Shown here: positions 23,589 to 34,854 of the stretch, in pieces
Layout of the letters: each line of letters starts with the position of its first letter
How positions within the stretch are numbered: position 1 is the stretch's first letter
NCBI GenBank assembly: GCA_947179485.1
Contig: OX359245.1
Span: forward strand, 8,785,001 to 8,849,000
Direction: 5' to 3'
From: Allacma fusca
Taxonomy: Eukaryota; Arthropoda; Collembola; Symphypleona; Sminthuridae
Length of the DNA stretch: 64,000 nucleotides
Made by a program: the position numbers and the translations under genes
The notes under the pieces: generated by a model
The model's database searches: none
Seen by the model: the letters and a program-made list of their open reading frames with translations, nothing else
Told to the model about the DNA's origin: nothing

Positions 23589-25494
23589 ATGCCTTCGGAT
23601 CATGTCCAGCTTTCTTCCACCAAACAACCCACTCCTCCCGTCTTATCCGACGATTCCGGGAGTCCAAAAGTTCTCCTCCACTCTAGCAATTCGGACCTCA
23701 ATTCTCCTGGGCAAAAATCCATGGATAGAGCTCATTCCAGTTCAACTTCCGGGACTTCCCCAGACACCGGTATATTGCCCCGTGGCCGAAGCAACAGTTC
23801 GGATTTTTCCCTTCCAGTATACCAGTCTGCAGGGTCAGATGATGACTCACTCGGATCCACTAATTCCCATTTACCATCGGACTTTTCGACATGTGGCGGC
23901 GGGGATACTCCTCCCCAGCACAATTCCCCCATTAATGGAACAACTTCGCGCAACGTACTGCTCCGCCAGCTACTCTTATGCAGTACAATCCAGGAATCTT
24001 CTACAGGAAATGAGGGATCCACCCCCTCTTCACCTGAGCGCTGTTCCAGTAATACAGGTGGACGCTCAGATTGTCATCTCGACATTCCTGAAGGAGGATC
24101 TTCTGTCGATGGACCTTCTGGGCCGGCAGAAGAAACAGTCAAATAAGCTATTCGGCAAGCCCAAGCATACGATTCTAGCAGTCAAGTCTCCGCCCCAGAC
24201 GTCCGAGGAAATAGCCCTAGGTCTAACCCCGTTCCACAATGCCCCCAATATACATCCATTGGCCAGTTTTCAACTAACCCTAACAAACACCGCGGAGCAT
24301 TCAGACCCCAACAAAAGGTGCGACTTGCTCCTCAATCAACCTCCCAACGAATTCCCAGGTATCGTGATTACCCAATCTACGCCGACGGTACCCCCGTGCC
24401 TCAACACGTCGTCGACGCTCAGAACCCCTCCCGCAAGCCCAAGGGTCGTCATCGATTCCAGACCCAAGGAAAACCGTTCATTACAAACCCCACAGTTCCT
24501 CTAGCCCGAAACTCACCTTCATTCAGACCCCATCCTGCAAATAACACCGTCACTACTACCATCCACACATCTCTACCCCCAGCTACTGCTCAACGAAACC
24601 GGACAGTTCATCGGTTCTCGTTTACATACTCAACATTCCTCATCTGTATGTTATTCTTCCTCTGCTCCACCGGATTTGAGGCTGCTCCAATCCCCGGAGG
24701 TTGGGGAAGCCTTCCCAATCTCGCCCAACTGATGGGATCCAATAAGAAAACTACCCCCTTGAAACATGCATCCTCCGCCAGTTCTCGACTTGCTCTACAA
24801 CCCCTTCAGCACTCCACAAGTATCCACACACTTCCGGACACCCAATTGTACGATAAGCATGACAATTTTAGTTTTGCTCAAAATTCTAAGAATAATGTAG
24901 CTAAGAAAAATTCCGGTCTAAAAATGTTAGCTGCCGGTACTGGACTTATTGTTGCTGCTCCTGTTGTGACTAAAGTTCTAGATTATATTCCATCCCCATC
25001 CAACTCCTTCCCCGATTCTCCTTCCTCTACTAATTCTAATTTGACTATTCTTCATGAGTATGTTATGGCAACCGTTCCTCCACCCCTCTTTGATACGACA
25101 CCTTCCTATTTTAACAACATTGATGACGGAATTTCCTCGGAAATTCCCTCAACAATGTTACCAACAGTTTTCAAGCTGGTACAACTACCTGTCACAACTT
25201 TGCCTCCATCCCCTCCCCCTTTGGAATTTGAAGTACATTCTGGCCCTTGGTCATTTATTTTCCGTATTTTTTTCAGTCCTTGGTTTTCTTATGACATTTT
25301 TAATAGGCATAGGCCTCTTTTGCTACGGCGGGTGCCGGATCTTCCTGGCCCGCCGTATCACAAGACGGCGCGATCATGCTCTCCCGGCATTCTTTACCAG
25401 CGACCCGTCAACTGGGACGCAGGTAATGCTTCCTTTAAACCCCTCTTGTCAAGTTACTACCCTCTCCAAAGCGGTAGATCATCTTTCCCAATAA
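23589..25494 (+). pseudogene. Third ORF downstream of pol, possibly envelope-like
   Basis: From the ATG at 23589 a frame rich in Ser, Pro and Thr runs to 24146. After one TAA the same frame continues to about 25.2 kb. At about 24620-24690 it contains a hydrophobic run after basic residues (FLICMLFFLCSTGFEA, then APIPGG) that resembles a signal or membrane segment. A second hydrophobic stretch (LAAGTGLIVAAPVV) lies near 24930. Near 25.24-25.33 kb the neighbouring frame gives a strong membrane anchor (FLMTFLIGIGLFCYGG) followed by a basic tail ending at 25494, which suggests a frameshift lesion. Two membrane segments and a short basic tail fit an envelope-type glycoprotein. I see no convincing furin site or named envelope family, so the call is tentative. 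Confidence 0.5.
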
Positions 25495-25756
25495 GTAATA
25501 ATTTTTTTTTGTGTTCTAACTATACTAAATAAAAAATTTTTTTAAACACATTTTGTTTCTCTTCAGGTTAAATATAGTTTGTTAGTCACAACTTTGTGCA
25601 TTCCGCTAACACTTGATTGTTTGCATTTTTATTTCACTAACTCATTTTAGTTTGTTACATTTAACTAATTTGTTCTCCCTATTCACGTATTTTGTTTTCT
25701 TTTGTTATGTACTTCGTCAAAAATTTGAGGCCAAATTTTCTATTTATGGCCCGGGA

Positions 25757-26260
25757 TGTTAGGTTAAGATGAATTAAGTATGTTTTTCCATACAATAATT
25801 TAAGGATCATTTTAAACTACATTTTAGCCTGCGAGCTAAATCATTAAAATTTATTATTTGCTGACTGTATCCAGTCAGCGGCCTTGGTAACTTCCGTTAC
25901 CCATTTCTTATGTATGTATTAATTCGAGAAGTCAGTGATCATTAGGACTAATGTATCTAGTCCAGAAGATTTGTAAGAATATATTTTTAGTCTTGTTCTG
26001 GTCTTCGGATCAACCCAATCAATCTTTTAATCTTTCTTTAATTTCCTTTCAGTTTCTTTTGATTTCCTTTCGATTTTATAAATAAATCAATTATATTTGA
26101 TCTTCTCATTATTCGCAGATGAACTTCAATGGTTTTATTTATTCGTTGGCTTATCGTTTTTATTCTCATAAATAATTAATTGAGTTTCATATTTATTTAA
26201 TATTCATATATTTCGACACCCGATCTTATCTCATATTGATACTCGCCAACTTAAACCAAA
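25757..26260 (+). repeat. 3' LTR
   Basis: Nearly identical to 17268-17771, with differences at the positions matching about 17498, 17676, 17733 and 17743. The bases before it (GGCCCGGGA) are not a typical long polypurine tract, so the plus-strand primer is unclear. Confidence 0.93.
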
Positions 26261-26265
26261 AGTAT
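26261..26265 (+). repeat. Target-site duplication (AGTAT), right
   Basis: Matches 17263-17267. One A is shared with the LTR end, so a 4-bp GTAT duplication with 505-bp LTRs is an equally valid reading. Confidence 0.8.
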
Positions 26266-26918
26266 AAGATGTCTGGAGTAATCAATTCCAATTGTCAATT
26301 GCTTAAATTATTGCAAACAGTTAATAAGCGTGTTGAACATCATTGTTAATTTTTTTGGGTTAAATAAAAATGTATGATAAAGGCTAACTCCAAGAATTCT
26401 CAGCACAAAGAAATATGAAATGTCTCCACCGAAGACATTAAAGTTTCCTATAAACAAGCGTCATAATATTAACTGGAACACATTTAATGTAATAAATAAA
26501 CAAACGATGAAAATGACATTCAAATTTGCTTCACGTTCCTGAAAATTGAGATCTCAAATCCCGACCAGATCTTTAATCGGTGAAATTTAATAACGTACAT
26601 TAGGAGCACACGCAAAAAATTAAATATACGACGTGAAAGTGGTACGGAGTGTACCAACGTGCTTCTAATAGCATGTACAGGACTGTAGCATGCTTAATAG
26701 AAAATAACTTTAGCAATCAAGCTGAAATTGGTAGCTTTGCGAAAAAATACAGTCATCACTGCGAAATTTTTTAATGAAATTCTACGGAGCACAATTAAAC
26801 AATTTTCTAATGAGCCAACTGGCAACTTCTGGTAAAGTGCAATTCTTATATGGTTATAATCATTCTGGTTATTTAAAGGATATGCTACATTTTCCGGTTA
26901 CACTATTAGCACAAATTT
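26266..26918. other. AT-rich intergenic sequence with old repeat similarity
   Basis: No gene is seen. The stretch near 26770-26830 (GGAGCACAATTAAACAATTT, then CCAACTGGCAAC) resembles 36340-36380 and 31490-31540, and so belongs to the dispersed unit. Confidence 0.35.
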
Positions 26919-27275
26919 ATGAATTATTTTCACAATTTGAATGTATCCGTTGAACGTGTTTTTGCAGATCCTAAATTGATACTTAATGTCCTGCGGGGGA
27001 AACTAGATTCCCAAAACATTGATGATATCATGTTTCTAAGGTTGAACGTTTTAAGTAATTACTTACATTTTTTGTATTTTCAGTATACTAGTAGTATTTA
27101 AATGAATATTCAAATCGGAATTCATAATGAACGAACACTCGAGAACATTTAAATCCGTATTAGAATTCTTATTTTTCAGTATTGCTATAGGCATTTTAAA
27201 TCGGAGTTTTTCGCCTTAATTATTTAAATTGAAATTAAAGTTCATGTTTTTACGATTTTCCATCCTTGAATATAT
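26919..27275 (+). pseudogene. C-terminal relic of a hAT transposase plus element end
   Basis: The open frame at 26919-27101 encodes VSVERVFADPKLILNVLRGK followed by IDDIMFLRLN. This matches the hAT C-terminal dimerisation region (S-x-E-R-x-F-S ... L-R ... at the end). The DNA after it (27107-27275, ending TTTTCCATCCTTG) is the inverted counterpart of 40021-40196. The source was therefore an autonomous hAT element of the GAATTCCGAT family, cut off at its 5' side. In this copy the usual F-S after the ER is replaced and the frame stops early. Confidence 0.75.
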
Positions 27276-27625
27276 TTTATGGCCCCAAATATTGACCTCT
27301 TTAGAGTTTCCAATTTCGGAAACTCTAAAGATTATAAAATGTTGCAAAAATAGGAATAAAAATGTATCATTTAATACTCCGTCAGTAATCAATATTTAGA
27401 TTACTGACCTTCCTTCACTTCTCACCCCCTCTGGATTCCTTCCCACGTTCCGCAATCCCGATTTGATACTTTTGTAAATTGCAATTTGGCGGAGCCTTGA
27501 GACAAATTAGTAAAACGCTAATCCTAATTGTCTTCTCGAACTTTCAAAGTTGTTTTAAATGTTTTAAAAGTGTTGACGCTGGTTTGTTCGGAATTTTATT
27601 GGGATTCCGATGGCCGAATCAACGA
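27276..27625. other. Intergenic sequence resembling 4.7-4.8 kb
   Basis: 27415-27490 (CTTCTCACCCCCTCTGGATT and following) resembles 4730-4800. No gene is supported. Confidence 0.4.
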
Positions 27626-27633
27626 GTCTGTGG

Positions 27634-28945
27634 CAGACCTGCATTCGAACCAAATATTTTCACATTTCGTATTTGGTTTGTATTTGAATTTCGAATACAA
27701 CTTTATTTGATATGTTAATTTGTATTCGGTTTTTTTATTCAAATCAATTTTATAGAACTATTCGAATCCTCCAACCGAATCAGAAAAAAAAATTGAATTT
27801 GAATTTTATTTGATTTTCCAATCGAATTCCAGATTCGGTTTGAATTCGGTTTGGATTGGATTCGAAGTTGGTTTTTCAATTTAAGATATATTCGAAATTA
27901 TCAGCACCTGCAAGCATAGCTGAACAAGGATAACGTTTCAGCTTTAATGCTCATGAGTAAACTATTCTGTGAACACTACTTCACCGAATGTAAGACATTC
28001 GATTTTAGGTTGTAGAAAATGAGGCTTGTTGCTCAAAAAGTTAAGGACGAATCTTGGAGCCACGATGCTATAAATGTGTGTTTTATGTTTTTGGTACAAA
28101 TATTTGTTGTACGAAATTTTCCTCATGTCCCGATTTTCGGTACGAGAATGTCGACAACTGTTTTCAGTAATTATCGGGACGGTACAGGAATTTTGTTCAC
28201 ATGCGGGACCGGGGAAAATATTTTTTTTAATTTTGGGGACGGGACCGGGGACAACGTTTTTATAAATTTTTGGGGACGGGACGGGGACATGGTTTTTGTC
28301 ACCGTGTCCCGATTGTCCGGACGAGACTGGGGACAAAGGTTTTTAAAAAATATCTGGACGGGACGGAACGGGGACGGGACAAGAATTTTGTCCCCAACAG
28401 AAGCTCTGCCCGTGACAGAAACCACCAAAAATTTCCAAGTCATTTTAGAAAGATCCGGAATAATAAAACTTAATAAAAAGCAGAATTTAAGCAGTTACTT
28501 AAAAGCATTCCAATAACACAAAATAAATAGAAGCAACTAAGTAAAACAAACCTTTCATCACTCTAAAACACCATTTTTCGATTTTGAAACCGCCATTTCC
28601 TGATTCATGCTTTCGTGCTCGTAGAGGTTCACGACAAGTTATCACGTGTTGGTGTTGATCAATCCACGTTTTTCAAGTAATGGTTACAATTCGAAAAACA
28701 AAATTCGAAACCAATTCGAAAACGAACCGAATAAAATTTTCATTCGTATTTGAAATTTATTTGGTTTTCAAGTACCTTTAAGTATTCGAATTTGAATTGT
28801 ATTCGGTTTGAAATACAAGCATTGCTCAGTTAAGGTTTCGGATTTGATTTGAAAATTCGATTTATTTAAAATTGCCAATTGTATTCGGTTTGATTCGAAT
28901 TCGATTCGAAAATTCAAATAATATTCGTATTCGAAAACAGGTCTG
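27634..28945. mobile_element. hAT-type non-autonomous element, TTCGAA family, with a nested insert
   Basis: It starts CAGACCTGCATTCGAA and ends TTCGAAAACAGGTCTG. The 8-bp duplication GTCTGTGG flanks it (27626-27633 and 28946-28953), and the terminus fits YARNG. The arms (27634-27890 and 28690-28945) are dominated by ATTCGAA, TTCGAATT and related words. A GGGACGGGAC-rich block (about 28127-28408) sits in the middle and appears to be a second element inserted into the first. Confidence 0.92.
28127..28408. mobile_element. Nested GGGAC-family hAT-type fragment
   Basis: Dense GGGACGGGAC and GTCCCG words. The right end AACAGAAGCTCTG is the complement of a terminus close to TAGGGCTTC at 51579. The left terminus is not recognisable, so the copy is probably truncated. 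Long plus-strand frames here arise only from the biased composition. Confidence 0.7.
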
Positions 28946-29194
28946 GTCTGTGGAAAACAAAATTTATTAAAATTAATATTGGGCAGGAAAGGACGTTCTC
29001 TATGTTCCTAGATAATTATTGTTAATAAATAAATAGACGTCATATAAATGCGTTCCTTTAAAATGCGCTGTTTTAATTTGACTGTACAGTCGACTCTCTC
29101 TACAATGACCATTATCATGTCCCTCTAATGGGGGGAAATGGGTCGAGAAAATGGAGCACGATAAAATATTTAAATCTTCCAGTTTCTATAAAAT

Positions 29195-29440
29195 TTATTT
29201 CCAGATCTTGCCAAATTTACCTCATTGACCTGAGTCAAAATATAAGATCAAAAAGGTCAGATACGTGAACCAAATGGTGTTTTAGATTATTAACCTCTAC
29301 ATTTTTTTCTCACACAGATGCTGTCTTAGAAAATATTTTTCGTAGGGAATTATTTGGTCTTCCCGGGGAAGTATCAATCTGGACGTTAAAAATTTTAGAC
29401 ATGAACCTGATGCAACGGAAACAACGTTGTGAGACAGTCA
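29195..29440 (+). pseudogene. Decayed repeated gene-family unit (copy at 29.3 kb)
   Basis: It contains TTGCCAAATTTACCTCATTG, CTCACACAGATGCTG, and a stretch encoding LFGLPGEVSIWTLKILDMN, paralogous to 16900-16960. It is flanked by stops in all frames. Another pogo-like end, TACAGTCGACTCTCTCTA, lies just upstream at about 29085. Confidence 0.4.
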
Positions 29441-29626
29441 GCGTCTGGTGAACGAAACTGAGGAGGACTCAGTAAAGGAAGAACAATTTTGTATCCTTAC
29501 ATTTTTCATGGAAGATTCGGTTCTTTAAAAAAATATGTCAAGGAAATTTGACAAATTTAAGAAATTATTTTTCAATAGGATTTTGCCTTTCTACTACCGC
29601 AAATTTAATGTGGTAGATTGTCGGCT

Positions 29627-29983
29627 AAACTTGCTAACCCGCTATAATTTAAAATGCTAAAGAACAAAGATCGGCTGTAAAGCGATGTCGCTAAACGCTT
29701 GTGCTTACGTAAAAATCAGTTCAAACGATTCAGTTCAGTTCAGTTTTACATTGGAACGGAACCATTCAGTTTAGTTTGTGTATCGAACTGAACCAAAATT
29801 TGTATGAACCAAACTGAACTGAACTGAAATTGTCAGTTTTGAACTGAACTAATCCGACCACTACGCTATACTGAAACAAGGGGGAATTATAACCGGTCTT
29901 TACTTTAGAGTTTGTAGCAGGAGGGCTACGCTACAGCCAGTCTTCATTCTAGACATTTTAAATTATAGCGGGTTATCAAGTTT
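29627..29983. mobile_element. Miniature element with ~30-bp inverted repeats (CCGCTATAATTT family)
   Basis: The left end AAACTTGCTAACCCGCTATA pairs with the complement at 29954-29983 over about 30 bp with one mismatch. Internal words ACCGGTC and AGAGTTTGTAGC recur in copies at 51474-52230 and 41440-41540. No target duplication was found. A truncated CAGTTCAGTT-family hAT piece (29711-29863) lies inside it. Confidence 0.75.
29711..29863. mobile_element. Truncated CAGTTCAGTT-family hAT MITE, nested
   Basis: It matches 13640-13796, including the right terminus CCGACCACTA. The left end is missing. Confidence 0.75.
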
Positions 29984-30240
29984 CTTTGACGAATGCCATT
30001 CATCAAAGAATTACTACTACGCTGGACAGGATTTTGCCAATGTTCCCCTTAACACAATGGGACCGCAAATTGTAGAAATTCAGAATCAAGCAACTTCGTA
30101 AGCGTATCTGCAATGGCAGACATGTAGTAAAGATTGTTTTGAAATTTAAATCTTTTCAACGAAATTTATCAACTTAGTTAAAAAATAATAATATAGTGTC
30201 CTTTTAAAATAACATTTCATTTCTCAACTATTTTTTCCAG

Positions 30241-30525
30241 ATGTCCATTACTAAATTAAAAATACCAAATTTCCGGCGTTGCGACTGCTGCCCTGAATTA
30301 TATGATTTTAAAAATAAATTTTCATCTCATACAGCATTTTTCGAATGGATATGGAATTTATTGGAGGATCATAATCCTTTGCCCCTATCTCCAGCACACA
30401 AACGTGAGTTACGCATTAAATATTTTATTCTCCCAGTTTGCAGGAAATTGAGTTCCAGCCTTTTACAAATAATTATACTTTATTGCCCCAGGTCAATTTT
30501 TGAAATCATGGAGGTCAGAACTTGA
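30241..30525 (+). CDS. Unrecognised possible exon, 94 codons
   Basis: The frame starts directly after a strong acceptor-like tract (CTATTTTTTCCAG). It encodes a Cys-rich start (RRCDCCPELYDFKNKF), a hydrophobic middle and PVCRKLSSSLLQIIILYC. The second half overlaps the dispersed unit with the CAGTTTGYAGGAAATT block. The piece at 30620-30670 encodes TLRILGMN in another frame, as in the other copies. It may be an exon of the repeated gene family, or chance. No function is assigned. Confidence 0.3.
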   Translation: MSITKLKIPNFRRCDCCPELYDFKNKFSSHTAFFEWIWNLLEDHNPLPLSPAHKRELRIKYFILPVCRKLSSSLLQIIILYCPRSIFEIMEVRT

Positions 30526-30672
30526 GGGTTCATGAAATATCTTTTGGAATCTTAATTTCTTCATTTTGTTTTATTTTTACACAAAATTGCTTCCAAAAAT
30601 ACTTTTACATTCCCTTATAGAAACATTTATGGGCTTTCGTGGATCTCTACTTTGAGAATTCTGGGCATGAAC

Positions 30673-30973
30673 CAAAGGTCGGCTTTGTATAGGGAGACGG
30701 GAAGATTCTTTCCAGGGAAAAAATATTTTCCCAGTGGGGTGTTTCAAGGAAATTTGTTAAGGAAACAGGGATTTTTCGCTTGATTAATCTAATTTGGCAG
30801 GGATTTCACGTCTTGTAAGGGATTGTTTTTACCAACAGGGATTTTTAAAATCGTTGACCTTTTTTTCAGTTAGGATTTTTGAAATCGTTGAGGACCTACC
30901 AGCAGGGAGATAATAGTCAGCAGGGAAATTCAGAAATGATCTTCGAGGGAGATTTACAAAAATCCGACCCCCG
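30673..30973. mobile_element. hAT-type MITE, CAGGGATTTT family, copy 1
   Basis: The 8-bp duplication GCATGAAC flanks the element (30665-30672 and 30974-30981). The termini are degraded: CAAAGGTCGG on the left, TCCGACCCCCG on the right. The body repeats CAGGGATTTT-like words. It is homologous, in inverted orientation, to 52485-52789, whose ends are better preserved. Confidence 0.85.
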
Positions 30974-30981
30974 GCATGAAC

Positions 30982-33900
30982 CTTAGGCATACAGAGCAAC
31001 GTTGACAGAAACTCAGTTTCTGGAGAAGCAAAAATTAAATAAACACGTTTCGGATTTCTACCTATCGAACTTTATACGTTTCTTAACAAAATTTGAATTT
31101 CATCAAACCAAACTTCGAAACATGATTAAAATTCATGTTTGAAACCAGAAATTTAAAACTATTTGATATTTGGGGGTCAATGTTCAATCCCATTTCAAAT
31201 TATCAAATTTGGATTCGATTTACAATTTGCAATTTGATACGAATTTGAATTTGGAGGTAAACTACAGTGACAGAGTTTTGTCAAATCTATGATGACGAAT
31301 AGTTGAAACACTCCCTAGTGAACAGTTCAAGGCTCAAGTGTAATAAGTGTGTAATGGTCTCAATATCTTTCTAATTTTATACTCCGTTGCAGGTTTATTT
31401 GAAAATAACTTCAACGTACAAGGTGCTATTGGAAGGTTGTTGTGAAAAATTTAATACATGACAAATAGAAATAAAATCTAGACTTTGGGAATTAAAAATG
31501 CAATTGGACCATTTCCTAAGGAGCTAGATGACAATATACCCTAATAGTAAAAAATAAGTTAAACCAACGCCTAGCACTGGTTAATTACCCGATTGAAGAA
31601 CTACGCATGTAAGTTCCAATTGTACAGACCTACTATAATGAAACATCCTAGTATCGTTCAGTAACTTAGAAATTTTCTGCAATGATAGCTGAAGATTTCA
31701 ACACCCATATAAACGTTTTAAAGAATTCCCTCAAAAACAGTTCGTATGGCGTGAAAACTCTAGTATTTCGATTGTGCGATTATCAAATAAGTATTCGGTA
31801 ATTCTAGCAACAGTTTCCGAGCTGCCTTTATATCTACTATGCTCGATAGCTGAGAGTAAAATTACAATTAGTATATGTGTCAAGTTCCAAACTTGAACTT
31901 ATCGAAGATCTTCCGAAAATTTTTTAATCCTAAATGGACTGATTTCCAATGAAAAATCCTGGTGTCAAAAAATCAGGAGAACAATTTTGAGGTTTATTCA
32001 AGGTTTCCACAGTGAAAGATCGATTTTTCATTATCTGAGGTAGAAATTGTCAAAAATCGAAACATAATAAAATTAAAAACCGATTCCAAAAATCCAACTT
32101 AACTTTTCCTACAAAAATCCAGGTGACTTATATAACTTTGGATATTTTTGAATTATGGAGATGAAAAATATTCCTGAAAAAGTGTTTAAAAATTTTCTGA
32201 ATGGAAGCGATACTTTCAGTTTATTTCAAAAAAGAGCTGTTAAAACAATTTTCAAATATAATTTTGATTTGTACACTCTCAGACAGTATTTTGAATCAAT
32301 AAAGGTTAACATTTGGTAAGATAATTTTATCTTCAACTCTTTGCACACATTATTTAAAGTATCTCGAAGAAAGAAGAAATTCCGAATTAATTTGCAAAAT
32401 GTTAATAAATCAAAAATCGATCTTCACAAGCGGCCTCAAAATGATCCAATTAGGACACACTTCCTTGTGTGTTATGTCATTTTAAAAATATCAAACGGAT
32501 AATTTTAATTCACGTGTTATTGTGTGAAAAGAAAATTTCATAAACATCTGGATTCCCCCAGTTTGAAGGGGATTTGGTAGTACTTTATTGAAGATTTGAG
32601 GTCATAAGGGTCAGGATCATGAAGCGAACGACTACAAAATGCCTCCAATCCACCACTATCTGTATATTGAAAAGCCATCTTTAAAATATTTTAAATAATT
32701 TTAAATACATCAGTTTCAGAGAATCTCTGCTTTAGAGGATCTTTCAATTAGATACTATGCTGGGACCTTTTCAATTCTGAATTGAAAATTTTCGGTTCAG
32801 TTCAACTAGCTTCAATTCAATTTACTGCATGCATATTAACACAAATTGCTTTGTATTTATATTATCTTAAGGTTATAGGTGTTACTGAATGCAAGCCCTT
32901 TGAAATTTAAAGTGTTCAAAAGAAAATGAAACACTTTAAAAACATTTTTTGAGAAGTTTTTTTATAAGCGAATTTTTTAAAAGTCTAAATTGACTAAAAC
33001 CGAAGCAGAAGTTACGTCTAAAATCCAAAATCCAACTTAACATTTCCTTCAAAAGTCCAGGTAGCACACAACTAGTTTTTCAATAAATGTGCCTACTTTG
33101 AGAGGATAAGTGAGCTTTCAAATCTTTACTTACAATATTTTTTTTTAAATGACCTCAAAAATCCAGAAATTTTAAAGTGCCAAGTACATAAACAAATCAA
33201 ATTTTGAAATAGCTTGATAATTTCATTTAAACTGAAAACAGTTGCCATCATCGAGAACAAATAAATATCTGGTGGGGAATCTTAGCTATTCAAAGCAAAA
33301 CGTCAACCGTCAGGCACTTCTTCATCTCAATGCTCAATGACCGCAATGGTTCAATGCAAAAGAGAATCATTGGGTTTCTGATTACATATCATGGCTGAAG
33401 AGGGAAAATGATATATATGCTTAACTGAAAGACACTTTAATACAATGTGTGTCGCGGAAAGCTTTTGAGGTGATCAAAGTTTTAAACAATAATGAAACCT
33501 TAATTTAAAAATCAATGATTATACAACATTATTTGAGTATTTTCTCACGAAGTCCGCTACCAATGTATCTCAAAATCACTAATAAATATAATTGATTCCT
33601 GCAACGTTTATCAATTGCTGATGATTTCACATTGTCGATTAAAGTTTACAGCTTCATTTAACGGAAATGTATCTTCCAATTAAACGAACGTCTTAGATAA
33701 CTTCCTACTTTGTTGGATTTGCCTACATGAAAGGGATAGGAACCTAAGGCTTTGAATTTTTAACTTCTGCAACTTTTTCCGACATTTGTTCAAATATAGC
33801 ATCTAGTTTTGGATTGCAAACGTGTGCATCTCCTCCACTAATTGTGACAATTATCGAACTTAAATGTTAAATACATGATGTCACAATTGTTATAATTAAT

Positions 33901-34112
33901 AATTAATTGTATTTCTCTTTTTGTTGGCGTTTATTTGGTATTGAGGCTGAAATTTACTTATCGTTCTGATGTTTCGTTTTTTATGAAATTTTTGACATAT
34001 GATATGTCACATATCCATTTTTATATTGATTGAAATTGGTTTGAAATTTCTGTAGTTACAAAACAGGTTTCCGTAGAACATATTTGAATCGAAAACTGGA
34101 ATGAACATAAGC
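30982..34112. other. AT-rich intergenic sequence with decayed unit copies
   Basis: 31745-32010 is the counterpart of 7625-8130. 32560-32760 carries another copy of the repeated unit (CCCCCAGTTTGAAGG, ATTTGAGGTCATAAGGGTCA). 31495-31540 resembles 36340-36380. No frame with a recognisable domain was found. Confidence 0.4.
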
Positions 34113-34331
34113 TCAATTAGGAGCATAAAATTCGTAATTATTTGTACAGGAATTCTGCTGATGAACATTTACAGTGATGTCAAAGTCGTCCATACAGTTT
34201 CGATAATCGAATTTAAAAGCAACATTCCAGTAATACAACACTAATTTATTAACTAATGATTCTTCCACGTACGCCTTCGTTCCTGAGCAACTCTCTCCAA
34301 TCGGGTTTCCCCCACACATAAAAAACAACAA
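34113..34331 (-). CDS. Unrecognised Cys-containing frame, possible exon
   Basis: A 72-codon minus-strand frame begins with a short hydrophobic stretch, then CGGNPIGESCSG, and ends NNYEFYAPN before a TGA. Two other places in the window (36820-36930 and 56230-56360) carry a diverged version of the same DNA, with the GENYSGD-like part visible at 56.3 kb. Neither has the full frame. The six cysteine-like positions and hydrophobic start would fit a small secreted protein, but that is only a suggestion. Confidence 0.3.
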   Translation of the reverse strand: MLFFMCGGNPIGESCSGTKAYVEESLVNKLVLYYWNVAFKFDYRNCMDDFDITVNVHQQNSCTNNYEFYAPN

Positions 34332-34854
34332 ATAATTACTAATCTAAAACAATTTCCTATTGGTTGCAAATTTTTTACTAAGTAGTATTAATATACATTG
34401 TCACAGAAAATATCTGGTGCAATCGCTGGTTATTTAAAAAGTTATTTTAAAATATATAATTATGAACAACACCAGCATAAGTTGGCGATCCCTCTCCCCG
34501 ACCTGTTTGTGAGCAATTTCCCTTTCAGATTTTGTCAAATTCAGGCAGGTCGAAATTTAGCAGGTATTTATATCTTCCTGTCACAAGAACATGGGCTTGG
34601 TTGTCCCTTTCCAGCTGAAACTACGTTTGGGATATTTTGCTGTTTAAATTTGAAAACGTGTTTTAAAATAAAATTATTTCAAGGAAAGGTTAAGACTGAA
34701 TCGGAATGAAAAATTGCGAATTGTTTGTGCTCAATCCCGAATGCCAAATAAATAATTACGCACTCAAGTAGAGCCAGAGAAAGCAGGTTCAAGTAGAACC
34801 TGCCAGTTCTACCAGGTTTGACCTCTGGAGGTCGTCAAATTAGAATGTTCCAAC

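Larger units (their letters stand above)
17268..26260 (+). mobile_element. Ty3/gypsy-type LTR retrotransposon, full length, coding-defective
   Basis: A 9.0-kb element bounded by direct 504-bp LTRs and a 5-bp target duplication. The order gag, protease, reverse transcriptase, RNase H, integrase, third ORF places it in the Ty3/gypsy group (integrase after RNase H). RT, RNase H and integrase motifs are individually intact. The reading frame is nevertheless broken at several points: a TGA in gag (19153), a frame change near 19270, a frame change between protease and RT (about 20300), a stop plus frame change before the integrase tail (22857), a TAA at 23317, a TAA in the third ORF (24144), and a frame change near 25.2 kb. 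The frame change between nucleocapsid and protease is in the -1 direction and may be natural. The LTRs differ at only about four positions, so the insertion is young. Confidence 0.95.

Noticed and set aside
23602-24504. 300-codon plus-strand frame overlapping the third ORF
   Set aside because: The neighbouring frame continues coherently past its single stop into the membrane segments, while this frame loses coding character. It could be an overlapping gene, but nothing supports that.
27962-28516. Several long frames on both strands in the GGGAC block
   Set aside because: They arise from the repeated GGGACGGGAC words of a nested element; no protein domain is visible.
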